A DNA stretch of 64,000 nucleotides from JAICXG01 sp036494545 (GTDB lineage Bacteria > Verrucomicrobiota > Verrucomicrobiia > Chthoniobacterales > UBA10450). Positions 34,056 through 43,587 of the stretch are shown here, in pieces (position 1 is the stretch's first letter; each line of letters opens with the position of its first letter). The notes under the pieces are model-generated. The model was given only the letters and a program-made list of their open reading frames with translations. It did no database searches and was not told the origin of the DNA. A program made the position numbers and the translations under genes. The DNA is taken from contig DASXOB010000005.1 in assembly GCA_036494545.1 (NCBI GenBank), positions 134,457-198,456 of the forward strand, given 5' to 3'.

Positions 34056-35153
34056 TCATGATTTGATTGCGGCAAGTCCACCATGTCGCCTCGTATTTGA
34101 CGGGGAATTACTCGCGAAAACCCGCGCCTCGACCTGCCCGATCGCCCATTGCGCATGCTCGACTACCAGCGGCTCGGGGTCGCGCATAACGGCGCGCAGG
34201 GCTGGCAAATCTTCGCGCGTCCCGACATTCCCAAGCGCCACGCACACGTTGCGCAGGAAACCGCGTCGCTTGATGCGCTTGATCGGCGAACCGTGAAAGA
34301 GGTCGCGAAATCCCGCTTCATCAAGCCCGAGGAAATCGCGCAACCGCATTTGTTTTACAGCCGGACGAACGGCGAAGGCGCTCTCCCGCGAGCTTCGAGC
34401 GAAGCGATTCCAAGGGCAGGCATCGAGACAATCGTCGCAGCCGTAAATGCGATCGCCAATCAGCGGACGCAACTCGAGCGGGATGCTCCCTTTCAACTCA
34501 ATCGTTAGGTAGGAAATACAACGCCGGGCGTCGAGTTGATGAGGCATCGTAATCGCACCGGTCGGGCAGGCATCGAGACAACGCGTGCAGGAACCACAGC
34601 GCGTCACCTGCGGTGGATCGACTGGCAGCTCGAGGGTGGTGAAAATTTCCGCGAGGAAAAACCATGTTCCCAGCTCCCGATTGAGGAGCATGGTGCTTTT
34701 GCCGTGCCAGCCGATTCCGGCTTCGGCGGCAAAGTCGCGTTCCAGGACCGGGCCGGTATCGACATAGGACTTTTGCCGGCCGCCGGCGGCAGCAAGTATC
34801 GCCTCCAGCTTCTGCAACCTCGGCTCCATCACTTCATGATAATCATCGCCCCAGGCATAACGCGCGATTCGCCCCGCATATTCGTTAGGGCCTAACGAAT
34901 CGCCCTGCCAGTAGTTCAACGCCAGGACGACGACCGAGCGAACGCCGGGTAAGACCAGCTCCGGGTTGCGGCGTTTATCAGCTCCTCGCTCAATCCAGGT
35001 CATGTCACCGGCCGCGCCGGCCTCCAGCCAGACATTAAACTCAGTGGCGTGCGCCGGCGATTGCGCTGCGGTGACGCGACAATCGTCGAATCCAAGCTCG
35101 AGCGCGCGCTGGCAAAGGCGGCGCTTTAGTTCAGTTGGCGATGGCGAGCGCAT
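34056..35153 (-). CDS. queG: Epoxyqueuosine reductase
   Basis: Last step of queuosine synthesis in tRNA, cobalamin-dependent reduction of epoxyqueuosine. Two 4Fe-4S ferredoxin motifs are visible (CGSCTRCLDACPTGAI and CDDCLDACPWNRF), as are YVDTGPVLERDFA and GWHGKSTMLLN. A HEAT-like C-terminus ends the 365 residues. The start codon overlaps aroK by 23 bases. A head-to-head pair of the GCCTAACGA word (34880-34896) is read as S-L-G-P-N-E in the conserved region after ALNYW. Confidence 0.95.
   Translation of the reverse strand: MRSPSPTELKRRLCQRALELGFDDCRVTAAQSPAHATEFNVWLEAGAAGDMTWIERGADKRRNPELVLPGVRSVVVLALNYWQGDSLGPNEYAGRIARYAWGDDYHEVMEPRLQKLEAILAAAGGRQKSYVDTGPVLERDFAAEAGIGWHGKSTMLLNRELGTWFFLAEIFTTLELPVDPPQVTRCGSCTRCLDACPTGAITMPHQLDARRCISYLTIELKGSIPLELRPLIGDRIYGCDDCLDACPWNRFARSSRESAFAVRPAVKQMRLRDFLGLDEAGFRDLFHGSPIKRIKRRGFLRNVCVALGNVGTREDLPALRAVMRDPEPLVVEHAQWAIGQVEARVFASNSPSNTRRHGGLAAIKS
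34880..34896. repeat. Head-to-head GCCTAACGA words forming a palindrome inside queG
   Basis: TCGTTAGGGCCTAACGA is an exact odd-length palindrome about a central base; the symmetry extends two bases further on each side. On the coding strand it encodes SLGPNE. It is wholly within coding sequence, so a terminator role is unlikely. Confidence 0.7.
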
Positions 35154-35652
35154 CAAGGATGGAATCTGCGACCTGATCAGGGCTGAGTGAAGAAGTATCG
35201 ATCGTCAAGTCAGCAGCTGCTCGATAGAGCGGCGCGCGCTTCTCGAGTAACTGTTCGATCGCCTGGCGCGGATCCTTCACCTCCAATAGCGGCCGGTCGG
35301 ATTGGTGAAGGAGTCTCTTTTGCAAATCAATCACATCGCTCGTCAGGCAAACAACGGTGCCAAGCTCTCGCAGCCGGACGACATTGGATCTTCGCAGCAC
35401 CATTCCGCCACCGGTCACGATGACTGAGCGAGTTGGCATGAGGCGTTGCAGGATGTCGCTTTCCTCGTCGCGAAAATACTCTTCACCCAAAGCCGAAAAG
35501 ATCTCGCCGATCGGCATCTTCAGTTTCTTTTCGATCATGCTGTCGATGTCGAACAGCGGCCAATCCAGTCGCTCTGCTAGCAACTCGCCGACAGACGACT
35601 TTCCCGTGCCCATGAAACCAATCAGGACGATCGACCGCGCGGACTGATTCAC
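35131..35652 (-). CDS. aroK: Shikimate kinase
   Basis: Phosphorylates shikimate in aromatic amino acid synthesis. P-loop GFMGTGKSSVG, shikimate-binding FDIDSMIEKK and FRDEES, and Gly-rich VTGGGMVLR are all present. LLHQSDRPLLE is the lid region. 173 residues is the usual length. It precedes and overlaps queG on the minus strand, so the two are likely cotranscribed. Confidence 0.95.
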   Translation of the reverse strand: MNQSARSIVLIGFMGTGKSSVGELLAERLDWPLFDIDSMIEKKLKMPIGEIFSALGEEYFRDEESDILQRLMPTRSVIVTGGGMVLRRSNVVRLRELGTVVCLTSDVIDLQKRLLHQSDRPLLEVKDPRQAIEQLLEKRAPLYRAAADLTIDTSSLSPDQVADSILDALAIAN

Positions 35653-35705
35653 TCGCGAATATGCGACAGTTTACGGAAAGAGAAACGGATGGGCATTCGT
35701 CTTCG

Positions 35706-36881
35706 TTAGTCCGAGGAGGTCAGGATCGAAGTCCGCTTCATCGCCTGGATTTCATTGCCCATTTCTTTGATCGCTTCCGACTGATCTTTCAGCGCCGACT
35801 TCAATTCTGTCACCGTCGCCTGGAGCGTTTCCACCTTGCGATGTTCTTTCAGAAACTCGTTAAGCAGCATCGCATTCACCGCTTCGTAACGCACTGTATA
35901 CGGTCGCCCCGCATCGTCGCGTGCGACGAGATTGGGATTGATCTTCGCTACCTGCTCTGCCACGAGACCAAATTGCGGAGCACTCTCCGGGTCCAGGTCA
36001 CCCCGGTAACGAAAGGCCACCGGCTGCAATCTGAGAATCGATTCACTCGCCGAGCCCATTGGCTGGATATGCTCCTTAAAGCGCTCCGAGGATGTCACGG
36101 TTCCAAGACGCCCTTTGTTATCAACCGCCACGGTTACTCCACGGGAAAGAGTCGTGCCGAAAATGCCCGCGACAAAGACTGCGTCCTGCATCCCTTGAGT
36201 ACCAATACGGATCTTACCCGAATCGTTCGCATTTCCGACGCTCCCGATCATGATGTTATTGTCACCATTCGCCAGGTTCAGCCCGGCCTGATACCCAAGG
36301 CCAATATTATTGCTTCCGGTGAGGTTATTCTGCAGTGCATTCGCGCCGCTCGCAGTGTTATTCGCACCGGTCGAATTATTCATCAGAGTGCCATAGCCGT
36401 CGGCGGTGTTACTCGAGGCTGAAGTACTAAGGGCAAGCGCATTTACGCCCGTAGCGGTGTTCGCACTGCCGCCGACGTTTGAGGAAAGGGCGACATCACC
36501 GGTTGCGGTGTTGACTGACCCAGTGGTGTTGGCTTCCATGCAATCCTTACCCACGGCAGTGTTAGCGAGACCAGTCGTATTGGCGGCGAGAGCATTGAAA
36601 CCATCGGCAGTGTTAGCGCCACCGCTAAAGTTAGCCGAAAGCGCGTTCGCGCCGGTAGCGGTGTTGTAATCGCCGCTGGTGTTGTTATGCAGTGCGATGT
36701 GGCCAAGTGCGGTGTTGTTTGATCCGATGGTAAGGCTAAAAAGTGCGTCGGTTCCTTCGGCTGTATTCGCGTTCGCATAACCGCCATCCGGCGGGGGATC
36801 GACCGCCCAGGCAGGCGGAAGGGCAAACGGCCAGGAAGCGGCCAGGAGTAAAATGAGCAGCGTGAAGCGTAGTGCAGGCAT
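35706..36881 (-). CDS. Secreted protein with YadA-head-like repeats and C-terminal S74 chaperone
   Basis: The ATG at 36881 gives MPALRFTLLILLLAASWPFA, a signal peptide; the longer upstream frame lacks one. Residues about 30-220 are about a dozen imperfect 14-16-residue repeats of the form NTAxGxxALxxNTxGxxN, as in trimeric adhesin heads. GDNNIMIGSVGNANDSGKIR leads to a Peptidase_S74 intramolecular chaperone (SSERFKEHIQPMG, FGLVAEQVAKINPNLV) and a terminal coiled coil. The S74 domain drives trimerisation and usually cleaves itself off. Phage tail-spike ancestry is possible. Confidence 0.85.
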   Translation of the reverse strand: MPALRFTLLILLLAASWPFALPPAWAVDPPPDGGYANANTAEGTDALFSLTIGSNNTALGHIALHNNTSGDYNTATGANALSANFSGGANTADGFNALAANTTGLANTAVGKDCMEANTTGSVNTATGDVALSSNVGGSANTATGVNALALSTSASSNTADGYGTLMNNSTGANNTASGANALQNNLTGSNNIGLGYQAGLNLANGDNNIMIGSVGNANDSGKIRIGTQGMQDAVFVAGIFGTTLSRGVTVAVDNKGRLGTVTSSERFKEHIQPMGSASESILRLQPVAFRYRGDLDPESAPQFGLVAEQVAKINPNLVARDDAGRPYTVRYEAVNAMLLNEFLKEHRKVETLQATVTELKSALKDQSEAIKEMGNEIQAMKRTSILTSSD

Positions 36882-37327
36882 GAGAGTTATCTTTTGCGCA
36901 GATTGTCCCACTTTGTCGCGCTGCCGCCTACGAAAATCAGACAGACCGACGTCTGGTTGCGACGAACTGATTCGTTGACTACTAAAGCGATTAAGCAATC
37001 CATCAAATCATGCTGAAAAAATTTCAACCTTCCATTGGTTTCAATACGGAAGCGGGAGAAACCGCCCGCTCTTACACGAGCATCGTCGCGAATTCGAAGA
37101 TCACCGATATCGCGTGCTATCGAGGCCAGCCAGGGGAGGAACAGGCAAAGCCGCCAGAACAGTACGGTCGTAACTTTCGGGCTGAGCGGCCGATCTTCGG
37201 CGTTCTCAACGGCGGGCCGCCGGTTTGCAAGCGGCTGCCGAGGGATAAGCCAACTTCTCAATTCATGCATTAACAGCTGTCAGGCTAATTGTGTTATCCT
37301 TTATTCGTTAGGCCAGGTATTTTAACT
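36882..37327. other. Intergenic region, no convincing gene
   Basis: About 445 bases between the divergent S74 protein and the small membrane protein. Short frames exist on both strands (for example 37010-37273 plus) but none has a leader, motif or typical composition. One TCGTTAGGC copy lies at 37305-37313, 15 bases before the next start codon. Confidence 0.4.
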
Positions 37328-37774
37328 ATGAGCAGAAAGCGACAGAAGCGACACTGGTTTGTCCGTCACTCACTGAGTCTTGTTACTGCCTTCCTCTTAT
37401 TCGTTTGGCTCTGCGGCTATCTCTGGCTGGATCCCAAGTCACGGCTTTCGGCTTTTTGCGGCAATGCCGTGGCAGATTGGAGCGGCTCGCTCGTCATCAT
37501 TCTGGGCACGAAATTCTTCTACGAGATCGGGTCGAAGGAAAGCAAACCGTTTCGCTCCTACAGCAACAATCGACTCTGGAATCTCATCAGAGAACATTCT
37601 CTCTTGATTGTTATCGGGTTCACTGGCCTGGGCTGGGCTTTACTATTCTGGCACATGGATCCCGATAGTAAGTGGGGTCAGGTCGTCGGGAATCTCGTGT
37701 CGGAATGGACCCAAATGGCGGGCCTGGTCTTTCTGACCAAGAAACTGATTGAGGTCGGTTCAAAGGAAGGTTGA
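37328..37774 (+). CDS. Small membrane protein with internal duplication
   Basis: 148 residues from the ATG at 37328. Two homologous halves are visible: HSLSLVTAFLLFVWLCGYLW ... LVIILGTKFFYEIGSKES and HSLLIVIGFTGLGWALLFWH ... LVFLTKKLIEVGSKEG. Each has two membrane helices separated by DPxSxxxxxxGNxVxxW, giving four helices in total. The pattern suggests a duplicated two-helix unit, as in small channel or transporter proteins. I do not recognise the family. Confidence 0.6.
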   Translation: MSRKRQKRHWFVRHSLSLVTAFLLFVWLCGYLWLDPKSRLSAFCGNAVADWSGSLVIILGTKFFYEIGSKESKPFRSYSNNRLWNLIREHSLLIVIGFTGLGWALLFWHMDPDSKWGQVVGNLVSEWTQMAGLVFLTKKLIEVGSKEG

Positions 37775-38103
37775 GGCATATAACAGTCGCCCGTGGGTCG
37801 CCAAAAAGGGAACGCGGGTCGACCCATCGGTTCGCTAGTCTCTGTTCCGACTATCGCTCCCGCCTTCTAAACGCCCGGCGGGGGATGGCGGATTCCCACG
37901 TTGATCGTTCACGTGGGCAATCACTTCCGAAACTGAGTGCCAGCGTCGCTCCGAAACAAGGCAAGTAATATTACGTGATCAATAAACTTATTTCTTGCTT
38001 AAACGATCCGGTTCAATCTAGCATTGCCGAAACTGATGCGGGCATAAGCCGTGTTCGATCTTGGCATGGTCGAGAGTTTCGCATTCGCCACAGGATTTCA
38101 CCT
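37775..38103. other. Intergenic region with a stem-loop upstream of the MFS gene
   Basis: CCCACGT (37895-37901) and ACGTGGG (37911-37917) form a perfect 7-bp stem with a 9-base loop. The reading frame of the MFS gene is open back to 37975, but the segment before 38104 does not look like transporter sequence. No tRNA fold was found. Confidence 0.4.
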
Positions 38104-39750
38104 ATGATCGAGGCTAATGTTTTTCAGGATCGTCGTGGCGTCTGGGCGTTCGCTCTCGGATGCATCGGCGTGACAATTGGCGTCCTTCTCCACGTCCCGA
38201 TGTTTTGGATGGGGCACAATAACCACTTCGTCCTCTACGGAATGCCAATGGATCCCAGCATGATCTTCGGAATGTATTTGATCATCGCCGGCGTCATCGC
38301 AGCCGCATACGGGCTGTTGCCAAGCAAGGCTGCCTATCACGCTGTTGTTTCCTCCCGCATCACGGTGGTTGCTCCCGAAGATGCTCCCCTGAATCGCGCG
38401 CATTGGCTGCTCATGGCTACGCTGGTGGTGGCCTTAATCATCGACGTGATGAAGCCCGCAACCCTCGGTTTCACGATTCCGGGGATGATCCGTGAATATC
38501 AAACGACGAAAGCGCACGCCTCGCTGGTCCCCTTTTGCGCCCTTATCGGAACGGCGAGTGGATCGATCCTCTGGGGTATTTTGGCGGATCTATATGGTCG
38601 GAAGGCAGCGATCCTCCTTTCCGCGGTTGTCTTCATTGGCACGTCCATCTGCGGTGCGATGCCCTCGCTAAATTGGAACATCGGCATGTGTTTCCTCATG
38701 GGCTTCGGCGCGGGCGGAATGTTGCCTGTGACTTATGCGCTACTCGCGGAAATGATGCCGTCAAAGCATCGTGGCTGGTCTTTGGTCCTGGTCGGCGGTC
38801 TTGGCGCCGTTGGTGGATACTTCGTTGCAAGCGGCTTCGCGGCCACACTCGAGCCGATCTTCAGCTGGCGTATCCTTTGGCTCATGAATCTTCCCACCGG
38901 ATTGATTCTGCTTGGCCTGGGTCGCTATATTCCCGAGTCGGCCAAGTTCCTCCTCGCGCGCGGCCGAAATGCCGAGGCGCACGCGGTCATGAAACGTTTT
39001 GGCACCGTGACGCACAAACTCGCCGAAGGGGAGGAAGATGAAGCGGATCTCTTGCCTCATGGCCATCACCCGACACCTGCCGAAGCGGAGGAAGAGAGCA
39101 GGCTTTGGACTCCGGCGCTAATCGGCAAAACCGTCGCGCTCACTATCGCGGCTTTGTCGTGGGGCCTGATTAATTTTGGTTTGCTACTTTGGATGCCTAA
39201 CGACCTTGTGGCCAAAGGCTACTCCATGGCTCTCTCGAGCAAGCTGCTGGCGGAGTCAGCTTTGATTGCTTTCCCGACGGTCTTCTTATGCACTTACCTT
39301 TATAGTCGCTGGAGCACGAAATGGGCACTCACCTTCTTCATCGCCCTCACACTTCTTGGGCTCCTTTGGGTTCTGCAGTTGGAGACTCACGTTGGCGGCA
39401 ACCCAGTCTGGCCTGTAGGTCTGCTCATCATCGGGAGCAACGGTATCATTGCCATCCTTCTTCCGTACGCTTCGGAGAGTTACCCGATCAAGATCCGCGG
39501 ACGCGCGACAGGCTGGGTGGCGATGTTCACTAAGGGTGGTGGGGTTCTCGCGCAAAGTCTTAGCATTGCTGCCCTTGTTCCACCGCTCGGTGTGACGGCT
39601 GTAATCATCATGGTGCCGGTGGTTCTTTCTCTGCTCCTATTCATTCGCTATGGAACTGAAACCCGCGGCCTGGACTTGAGACATCTCGAAAGCAAGTCCA
39701 CCGCTCGATCTGCTGTCGCTGTTCCTGTACCGACTTTGGGAGGCGGATAA
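38104..39750 (+). CDS. Major facilitator superfamily transporter with an N-terminal membrane extension
   Basis: 548 residues from the ATG at 38104 (a GTG at 37975 is possible). Two extra N-terminal helices (FALGCIGVTIGVLLHVPMFW; MIFGMYLIIAGVIAAAYGLL) precede a 12-helix MFS core. GILADLYGRKAAI is the family A motif and YIPESAKFLLARGR matches the sugar/aromatic-acid branch. A charged His/Glu loop at about 310-335 separates the halves. The substrate is not determinable. One GCCTAACGA copy encodes MPND. Confidence 0.8.
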   Translation: MIEANVFQDRRGVWAFALGCIGVTIGVLLHVPMFWMGHNNHFVLYGMPMDPSMIFGMYLIIAGVIAAAYGLLPSKAAYHAVVSSRITVVAPEDAPLNRAHWLLMATLVVALIIDVMKPATLGFTIPGMIREYQTTKAHASLVPFCALIGTASGSILWGILADLYGRKAAILLSAVVFIGTSICGAMPSLNWNIGMCFLMGFGAGGMLPVTYALLAEMMPSKHRGWSLVLVGGLGAVGGYFVASGFAATLEPIFSWRILWLMNLPTGLILLGLGRYIPESAKFLLARGRNAEAHAVMKRFGTVTHKLAEGEEDEADLLPHGHHPTPAEAEEESRLWTPALIGKTVALTIAALSWGLINFGLLLWMPNDLVAKGYSMALSSKLLAESALIAFPTVFLCTYLYSRWSTKWALTFFIALTLLGLLWVLQLETHVGGNPVWPVGLLIIGSNGIIAILLPYASESYPIKIRGRATGWVAMFTKGGGVLAQSLSIAALVPPLGVTAVIIMVPVVLSLLLFIRYGTETRGLDLRHLESKSTARSAVAVPVPTLGGG

Positions 39751-39925
39751 GCGGAGCCCCGACGTCTCATTCGACAGGATTCTCGTTTCATCGCTTTTCG
39801 GTCGGCGGACGGGCGAGCATGAACGCAGAAGAGTGATGACTTGCGACAGGCGCGTCAGAAGCTCTCGTCGTCCGATTCGTTAGGCGTGAGACTGGCGATC
39901 ACCGATTCGAGTCGTGGCTTTCAGG

Positions 39926-41800
39926 CTAGTGGTTTTCGCCACCTTCGCGTTCTTTGTCCTCCGGGCTTGTCGCTTTATCTTCCGTCCAACCGATCTTACG
40001 TCCCTTGTTCTGCTCCTGGAGCCAGGCCATGAGCGGCTGGAAATAATCGACCATCGCGCGCGTGGAAAGTTCCTCGCCGGTTGCCTCCTTTAGCACCTTG
40101 CGCCAATCCTCAGTGCCGCCCTTCATCATGATGTTGTAAAGGAAATCACCGACCTCCTTGTTTCCAGCGTAGTTACACGACTGCGGAGGCTGATGAAGGA
40201 TGTGTTTGGCAATATAGTCGTTAAACTGAAACTTCAGTACGGTCGCGATCGCATAATTATAGTAGTAGGCGGGTGCGTCGTTGATGTGGGTCTTAGTTGC
40301 GTAATCCGCCCATTTTTCGCCGCGTTCTTCCGGTGGCTCGACACCCTGGTATTTGCTCACATAATGCCACCAGGTTTGGTTCCAGTCGTCATCCTCGAGA
40401 CGATGGGCGTAGATGTCGTCCTCGAAATGCGTCATCGTTCCGGAAGCGAAAAACATGAATGGAATCGAGCGTGCGAGTGCGTCGTCGAGGAGGAGCGCAG
40501 TCTTATCCGGTTGATAATCGGGCGGCACAATTCCTTTCGCTTTCAAATACGGTAACTGGCTGGAAGCGAGCGCGGCTAACTCGCCCATCCCTTCGTGAAA
40601 CCCAGGCGCGGCGCCAATGCGCAAGAGTGGCGGCACTTCCGGCCGCGTGTAGGACTCGAAGTAATGTCCGTGCCCGAGTTCATGGTGCGCGGTGAAAAAC
40701 CACTCTGCATTGGGCTCGATGCTTTGCAGCGAGCGAATGTCAAAGTTGAGGTTGATGTCGTAACACCAGGCATGGGTGTTCTTCTTCCGATTGCTATTTT
40801 TCGGGACGGGATAGAGGTCCGATTTCATCCAGAAGCCCTGGGGTAGCGGTTTGAATCCCAGGCTGAGATAGAAATCTTCCGCCGTCTTCGCGATCCACTC
40901 GGCGGTCTTACCTTTGAAATAGGGGTCGAGGTCGGCTGACTCGACCAAACCCGTCCAGTTTTGCGCCCAGCGATTATTCAGCCAATGCGCCGGGATCTTG
41001 TCCGGTACCGGCTGATGGAATTTCTCCGCCAGCTTGTATTTCGTCCAGGTGTGGAGTTGGAGGTAGAGCGGCCGAAGGGCATCGAGGAACTGTTCGTTCA
41101 TCTTCACCATCTCGTCGGCTGTCATTCCGTAGGCCGCTACCTGAAGGTTAAAGTAATCCGGGTAGTTCAACTCACCGGCGACGCCATTGCGGATGTCGCG
41201 CAGGTTCATAAGATTCTTCTTCAGGGTCGGTCCAATTTCCTTCGAGGTTTCCCAGACAGCTTTGCGCTCGGCGAGATCGCTGCTCTTACTTAGCAGATCG
41301 TCGATCTCATTGGCGGTAATCGGTTTCCCGTGGAGCTTGAATTCGTAGGTGTTGAGGAAATGCGACTGCTTCGTTTCGGTCGCGATGCGGCGGGCGACCA
41401 ACGGAGGGTTGGTCATGGGCGCTTCGGCGGCGTTGAGCAAGACCTGTTTCAGTTGACGCACCGTCAGCTCATCGAGCTGATCCTGATTGTTCATCAGGTC
41501 GCGCGCTTCTTTAATGACCGCGGGATTCCCGATGAACGCGGCATAAGCCTTGGCGGCCGTCTCAGCCGCGAGGTCATGCGCGGGAGTGACATCAGTCACC
41601 GAGTTCCATTGCGCTTCGCTGTTTACGGTGAAGAGCGCCTGATAACTCGAGTTCACCAGTCCGAGAAACGCATTAGCGCGATCCTGTGGAGACCCAGCCT
41701 GGGCCGGGGTGGGAGTCGGCGTCGGCGAAGCCGCCAGTAAAAGCGCCAGCGGCAGAATCGTTAGGCAGGAAGCGGCAGCGAGAAAACGGAAGCGGTACAT
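39926..41800 (-). CDS. M2-family (angiotensin-converting-enzyme-like) peptidyl-dipeptidase, secreted
   Basis: 624 residues from the ATG at 41800 (an ATG at 41812 is also possible); the leader MYRFRFLAAASCLTILPLAL precedes a Thr/Pro linker. The zinc site is HHELGHGHYF with the downstream Glu in FHEGMGELAALASSQ, the HExxH...E arrangement of the M2 gluzincins. WCYDINLNFDIRSL and the Tyr-rich YYYNYAIATVLKFQ region also fit. It probably trims dipeptides from extracytoplasmic peptides. The 39751-39925 gap after it holds one TCGTTAGGC copy. Confidence 0.9.
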   Translation of the reverse strand: MYRFRFLAAASCLTILPLALLLAASPTPTPTPAQAGSPQDRANAFLGLVNSSYQALFTVNSEAQWNSVTDVTPAHDLAAETAAKAYAAFIGNPAVIKEARDLMNNQDQLDELTVRQLKQVLLNAAEAPMTNPPLVARRIATETKQSHFLNTYEFKLHGKPITANEIDDLLSKSSDLAERKAVWETSKEIGPTLKKNLMNLRDIRNGVAGELNYPDYFNLQVAAYGMTADEMVKMNEQFLDALRPLYLQLHTWTKYKLAEKFHQPVPDKIPAHWLNNRWAQNWTGLVESADLDPYFKGKTAEWIAKTAEDFYLSLGFKPLPQGFWMKSDLYPVPKNSNRKKNTHAWCYDINLNFDIRSLQSIEPNAEWFFTAHHELGHGHYFESYTRPEVPPLLRIGAAPGFHEGMGELAALASSQLPYLKAKGIVPPDYQPDKTALLLDDALARSIPFMFFASGTMTHFEDDIYAHRLEDDDWNQTWWHYVSKYQGVEPPEERGEKWADYATKTHINDAPAYYYNYAIATVLKFQFNDYIAKHILHQPPQSCNYAGNKEVGDFLYNIMMKGGTEDWRKVLKEATGEELSTRAMVDYFQPLMAWLQEQNKGRKIGWTEDKATSPEDKEREGGENH

Positions 41801-41877
41801 GGCCGGAGACATAAGCGCGCAGATGCAGCAGGGCAAGCGCTGCCCGGGTGAAGAATCCAGCGGATAAGCAAAGGCCG

Positions 41878-41898
41878 GGGACGCCTGAGATGCGTCCC
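41878..41898 (-). terminator. Hairpin just downstream of icd
   Basis: GGGACGC (41878-41884) and GCGTCCC (41892-41898) form a perfect stem with a 7-base loop, directly after the icd stop on the minus strand. The following bases are only weakly T-rich. Confidence 0.45.
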
Positions 41899-41902
41899 TT
41901 CC

Positions 41903-43216
41903 CTACATATGCTCGATCACGTTAGCGCCAAATTCTGAGCACTTGATCTCGGTCGCACCTTCCATGAGCCGCGCAAAATCGTAGGTCACTCGTTTGCTTG
42001 CGATTGCGCCGTTCAAGCCCTTGACGATGAGGTCGGCCGCTTCCGTCCAGCCCATGTAGCGGAACATCATTTCGCCCGACAAGATGACCGAACCAGGATT
42101 CACTTTGTCGAGATTCGCGTACTTAGGCGCGGTGCCATGAGTCGCTTCGAAAACCGCGTGGCCAGTGATGTAGTTAATATTTCCACCCGGCGCGATTCCG
42201 ATGCCGCCAACCTGTGCCGCAAGCGCGTCGCTCAGGTAATCTCCATTCAAATTCAAGGTCGCGATGACGTCGAAGTCCTCCGGTCGCGTCAGCACCTGTT
42301 GGAGCGTGATGTCTGCGATCGCGTCCTTGATCACCATTCCGCCGCCGGGTTTTCCCTCAGGGATTTTGCACCATGGTCCGCCGTCGAGTTCTTCTGCCCC
42401 GAAATACGATTTCGCGATTTCGTAGCCCCAATCGCGAAAGGCGCCTTCGGTAAACTTCATGATGTTACCCTTGTGCACCAGGGTCACACTCTTGCGTTTG
42501 TTTTGAATCGCGTAGCTGATCGCGCTGTGAATGAGGCGGACACTGCCGGAATAACTCACTGGCTTTAACCCAACCCCGATGCGCAGTTCGGTTGGGAAAT
42601 CTTTCGCTCCCACCTGATCCCAGAATGTCTTCGCCTTCTCCTCCGTCCCGAAGCGCACCTTCTCAAACATCCTGGGGAATTCCTTCTCGAGGAATTCGAG
42701 CACCTTCTTCGCCTCCGGCGTTCCCGCTGCCCATTCGATACCGGCGTAGATGTCCTCTGTGTTTTCACGAAAGATCACCATGTTGACCTTCTCCGGATGA
42801 CGCACCGGCGAAGGAACACCTTTGAACCATTGCACCGGGCGCAGGCAGACATAGAGGTCGAGCAACTGACGCAGCGCGACATTGAGCGAGCGAATGCCGC
42901 CGCCCACCGGAGTCGTTAGGGGACCTTTGATTCCGATGAGATACTCGCGAAAAGCTGCGACCGTATCGTCCGGGAGCCAGTTATCGAACTTGTCCTTGGC
43001 CGCCTGGCCCGCGAAGACCTCAAACCAAGCGATCTTCTTTTTGCCTCCGTAAGCCTTTTCCACCGCCGCATCCATCACCCGCTCGCTCGCCGCCCAGATA
43101 TCGGGCCCGGTCCCATCGCCGCGAATGAATGGGATGATCGGGCGATCCGGCACATTGAGTCTTTCGGTCCGGGTAATTTTCTCGCCCGCGGGCGGAGTCA
43201 GATCTTTGTAAGGCAT
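41903..43216 (-). CDS. icd: NADP-dependent isocitrate dehydrogenase
   Basis: TCA-cycle oxidative decarboxylation of isocitrate to 2-oxoglutarate. PIIPFIRGDGTGPDIW, TTPVGGGIRSLNVALRQ (with the regulatory Ser), VIFRENTEDIYAGIEW, LVHKGNIMKFTEGAFRDWGY and HGTAPKYA are E. coli-type IDH signatures. The ATG at 43216 (MPYKDLTPPAGEK) gives 437 residues; the upstream in-frame extension to 43297 is not family-like. No aceK kinase is adjacent. Confidence 0.95.
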   Translation of the reverse strand: MPYKDLTPPAGEKITRTERLNVPDRPIIPFIRGDGTGPDIWAASERVMDAAVEKAYGGKKKIAWFEVFAGQAAKDKFDNWLPDDTVAAFREYLIGIKGPLTTPVGGGIRSLNVALRQLLDLYVCLRPVQWFKGVPSPVRHPEKVNMVIFRENTEDIYAGIEWAAGTPEAKKVLEFLEKEFPRMFEKVRFGTEEKAKTFWDQVGAKDFPTELRIGVGLKPVSYSGSVRLIHSAISYAIQNKRKSVTLVHKGNIMKFTEGAFRDWGYEIAKSYFGAEELDGGPWCKIPEGKPGGGMVIKDAIADITLQQVLTRPEDFDVIATLNLNGDYLSDALAAQVGGIGIAPGGNINYITGHAVFEATHGTAPKYANLDKVNPGSVILSGEMMFRYMGWTEAADLIVKGLNGAIASKRVTYDFARLMEGATEIKCSEFGANVIEHM

Positions 43217-43587
43217 GGCGCTCAGTCTAGCGGGTGACGTCTCGCTCGCAAGACGAGGCCCTAAACGCAATGCGGATGATGCAGAGGTGAAAGGCACGAT
43301 GCGTCAGTCAGACCTTTGGCGGGCGAACCCGAAACAAATTTTCGCTGCGCAAGCTATCACTCGAACCGGTGATCGCTGTGTACCGGATTATTCCCGCGCT
43401 TGTGCTCCCAGGAATCCGTTTGGCGCGAGAAATCCGTTGACAACCCTATTGCTGCACGCATTATCCGAGTTCGCTTGCCCCGACCATGCTTGCCTCGATC
43501 TCGACTTCTTCAGCCCTAACGAATGGCGCGTCGAGTATTTTGCAGTTCCCTTCCGAGCCTGTCCGTTCCGTCCGTGCCTTGAGAAAT
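43217..43587. promoter_or_regulatory. Upstream region of rpoZ-smpB with a TTGACA element
   Basis: TTGACA at 43437-43442, with ATTATC 17 bases later as a weak -10, is a candidate promoter for the rpoZ-smpB genes. A CCTAACGA 8-mer lies at 43515-43522. Nothing else in these 370 bases is recognisable. Confidence 0.35.

Noticed and set aside
37775..38103. Possible tRNA in the GC-rich gap
   Set aside because: The stem at 37895-37917 is isolated; no cloverleaf, T-loop or CCA-adjacent acceptor could be drawn.
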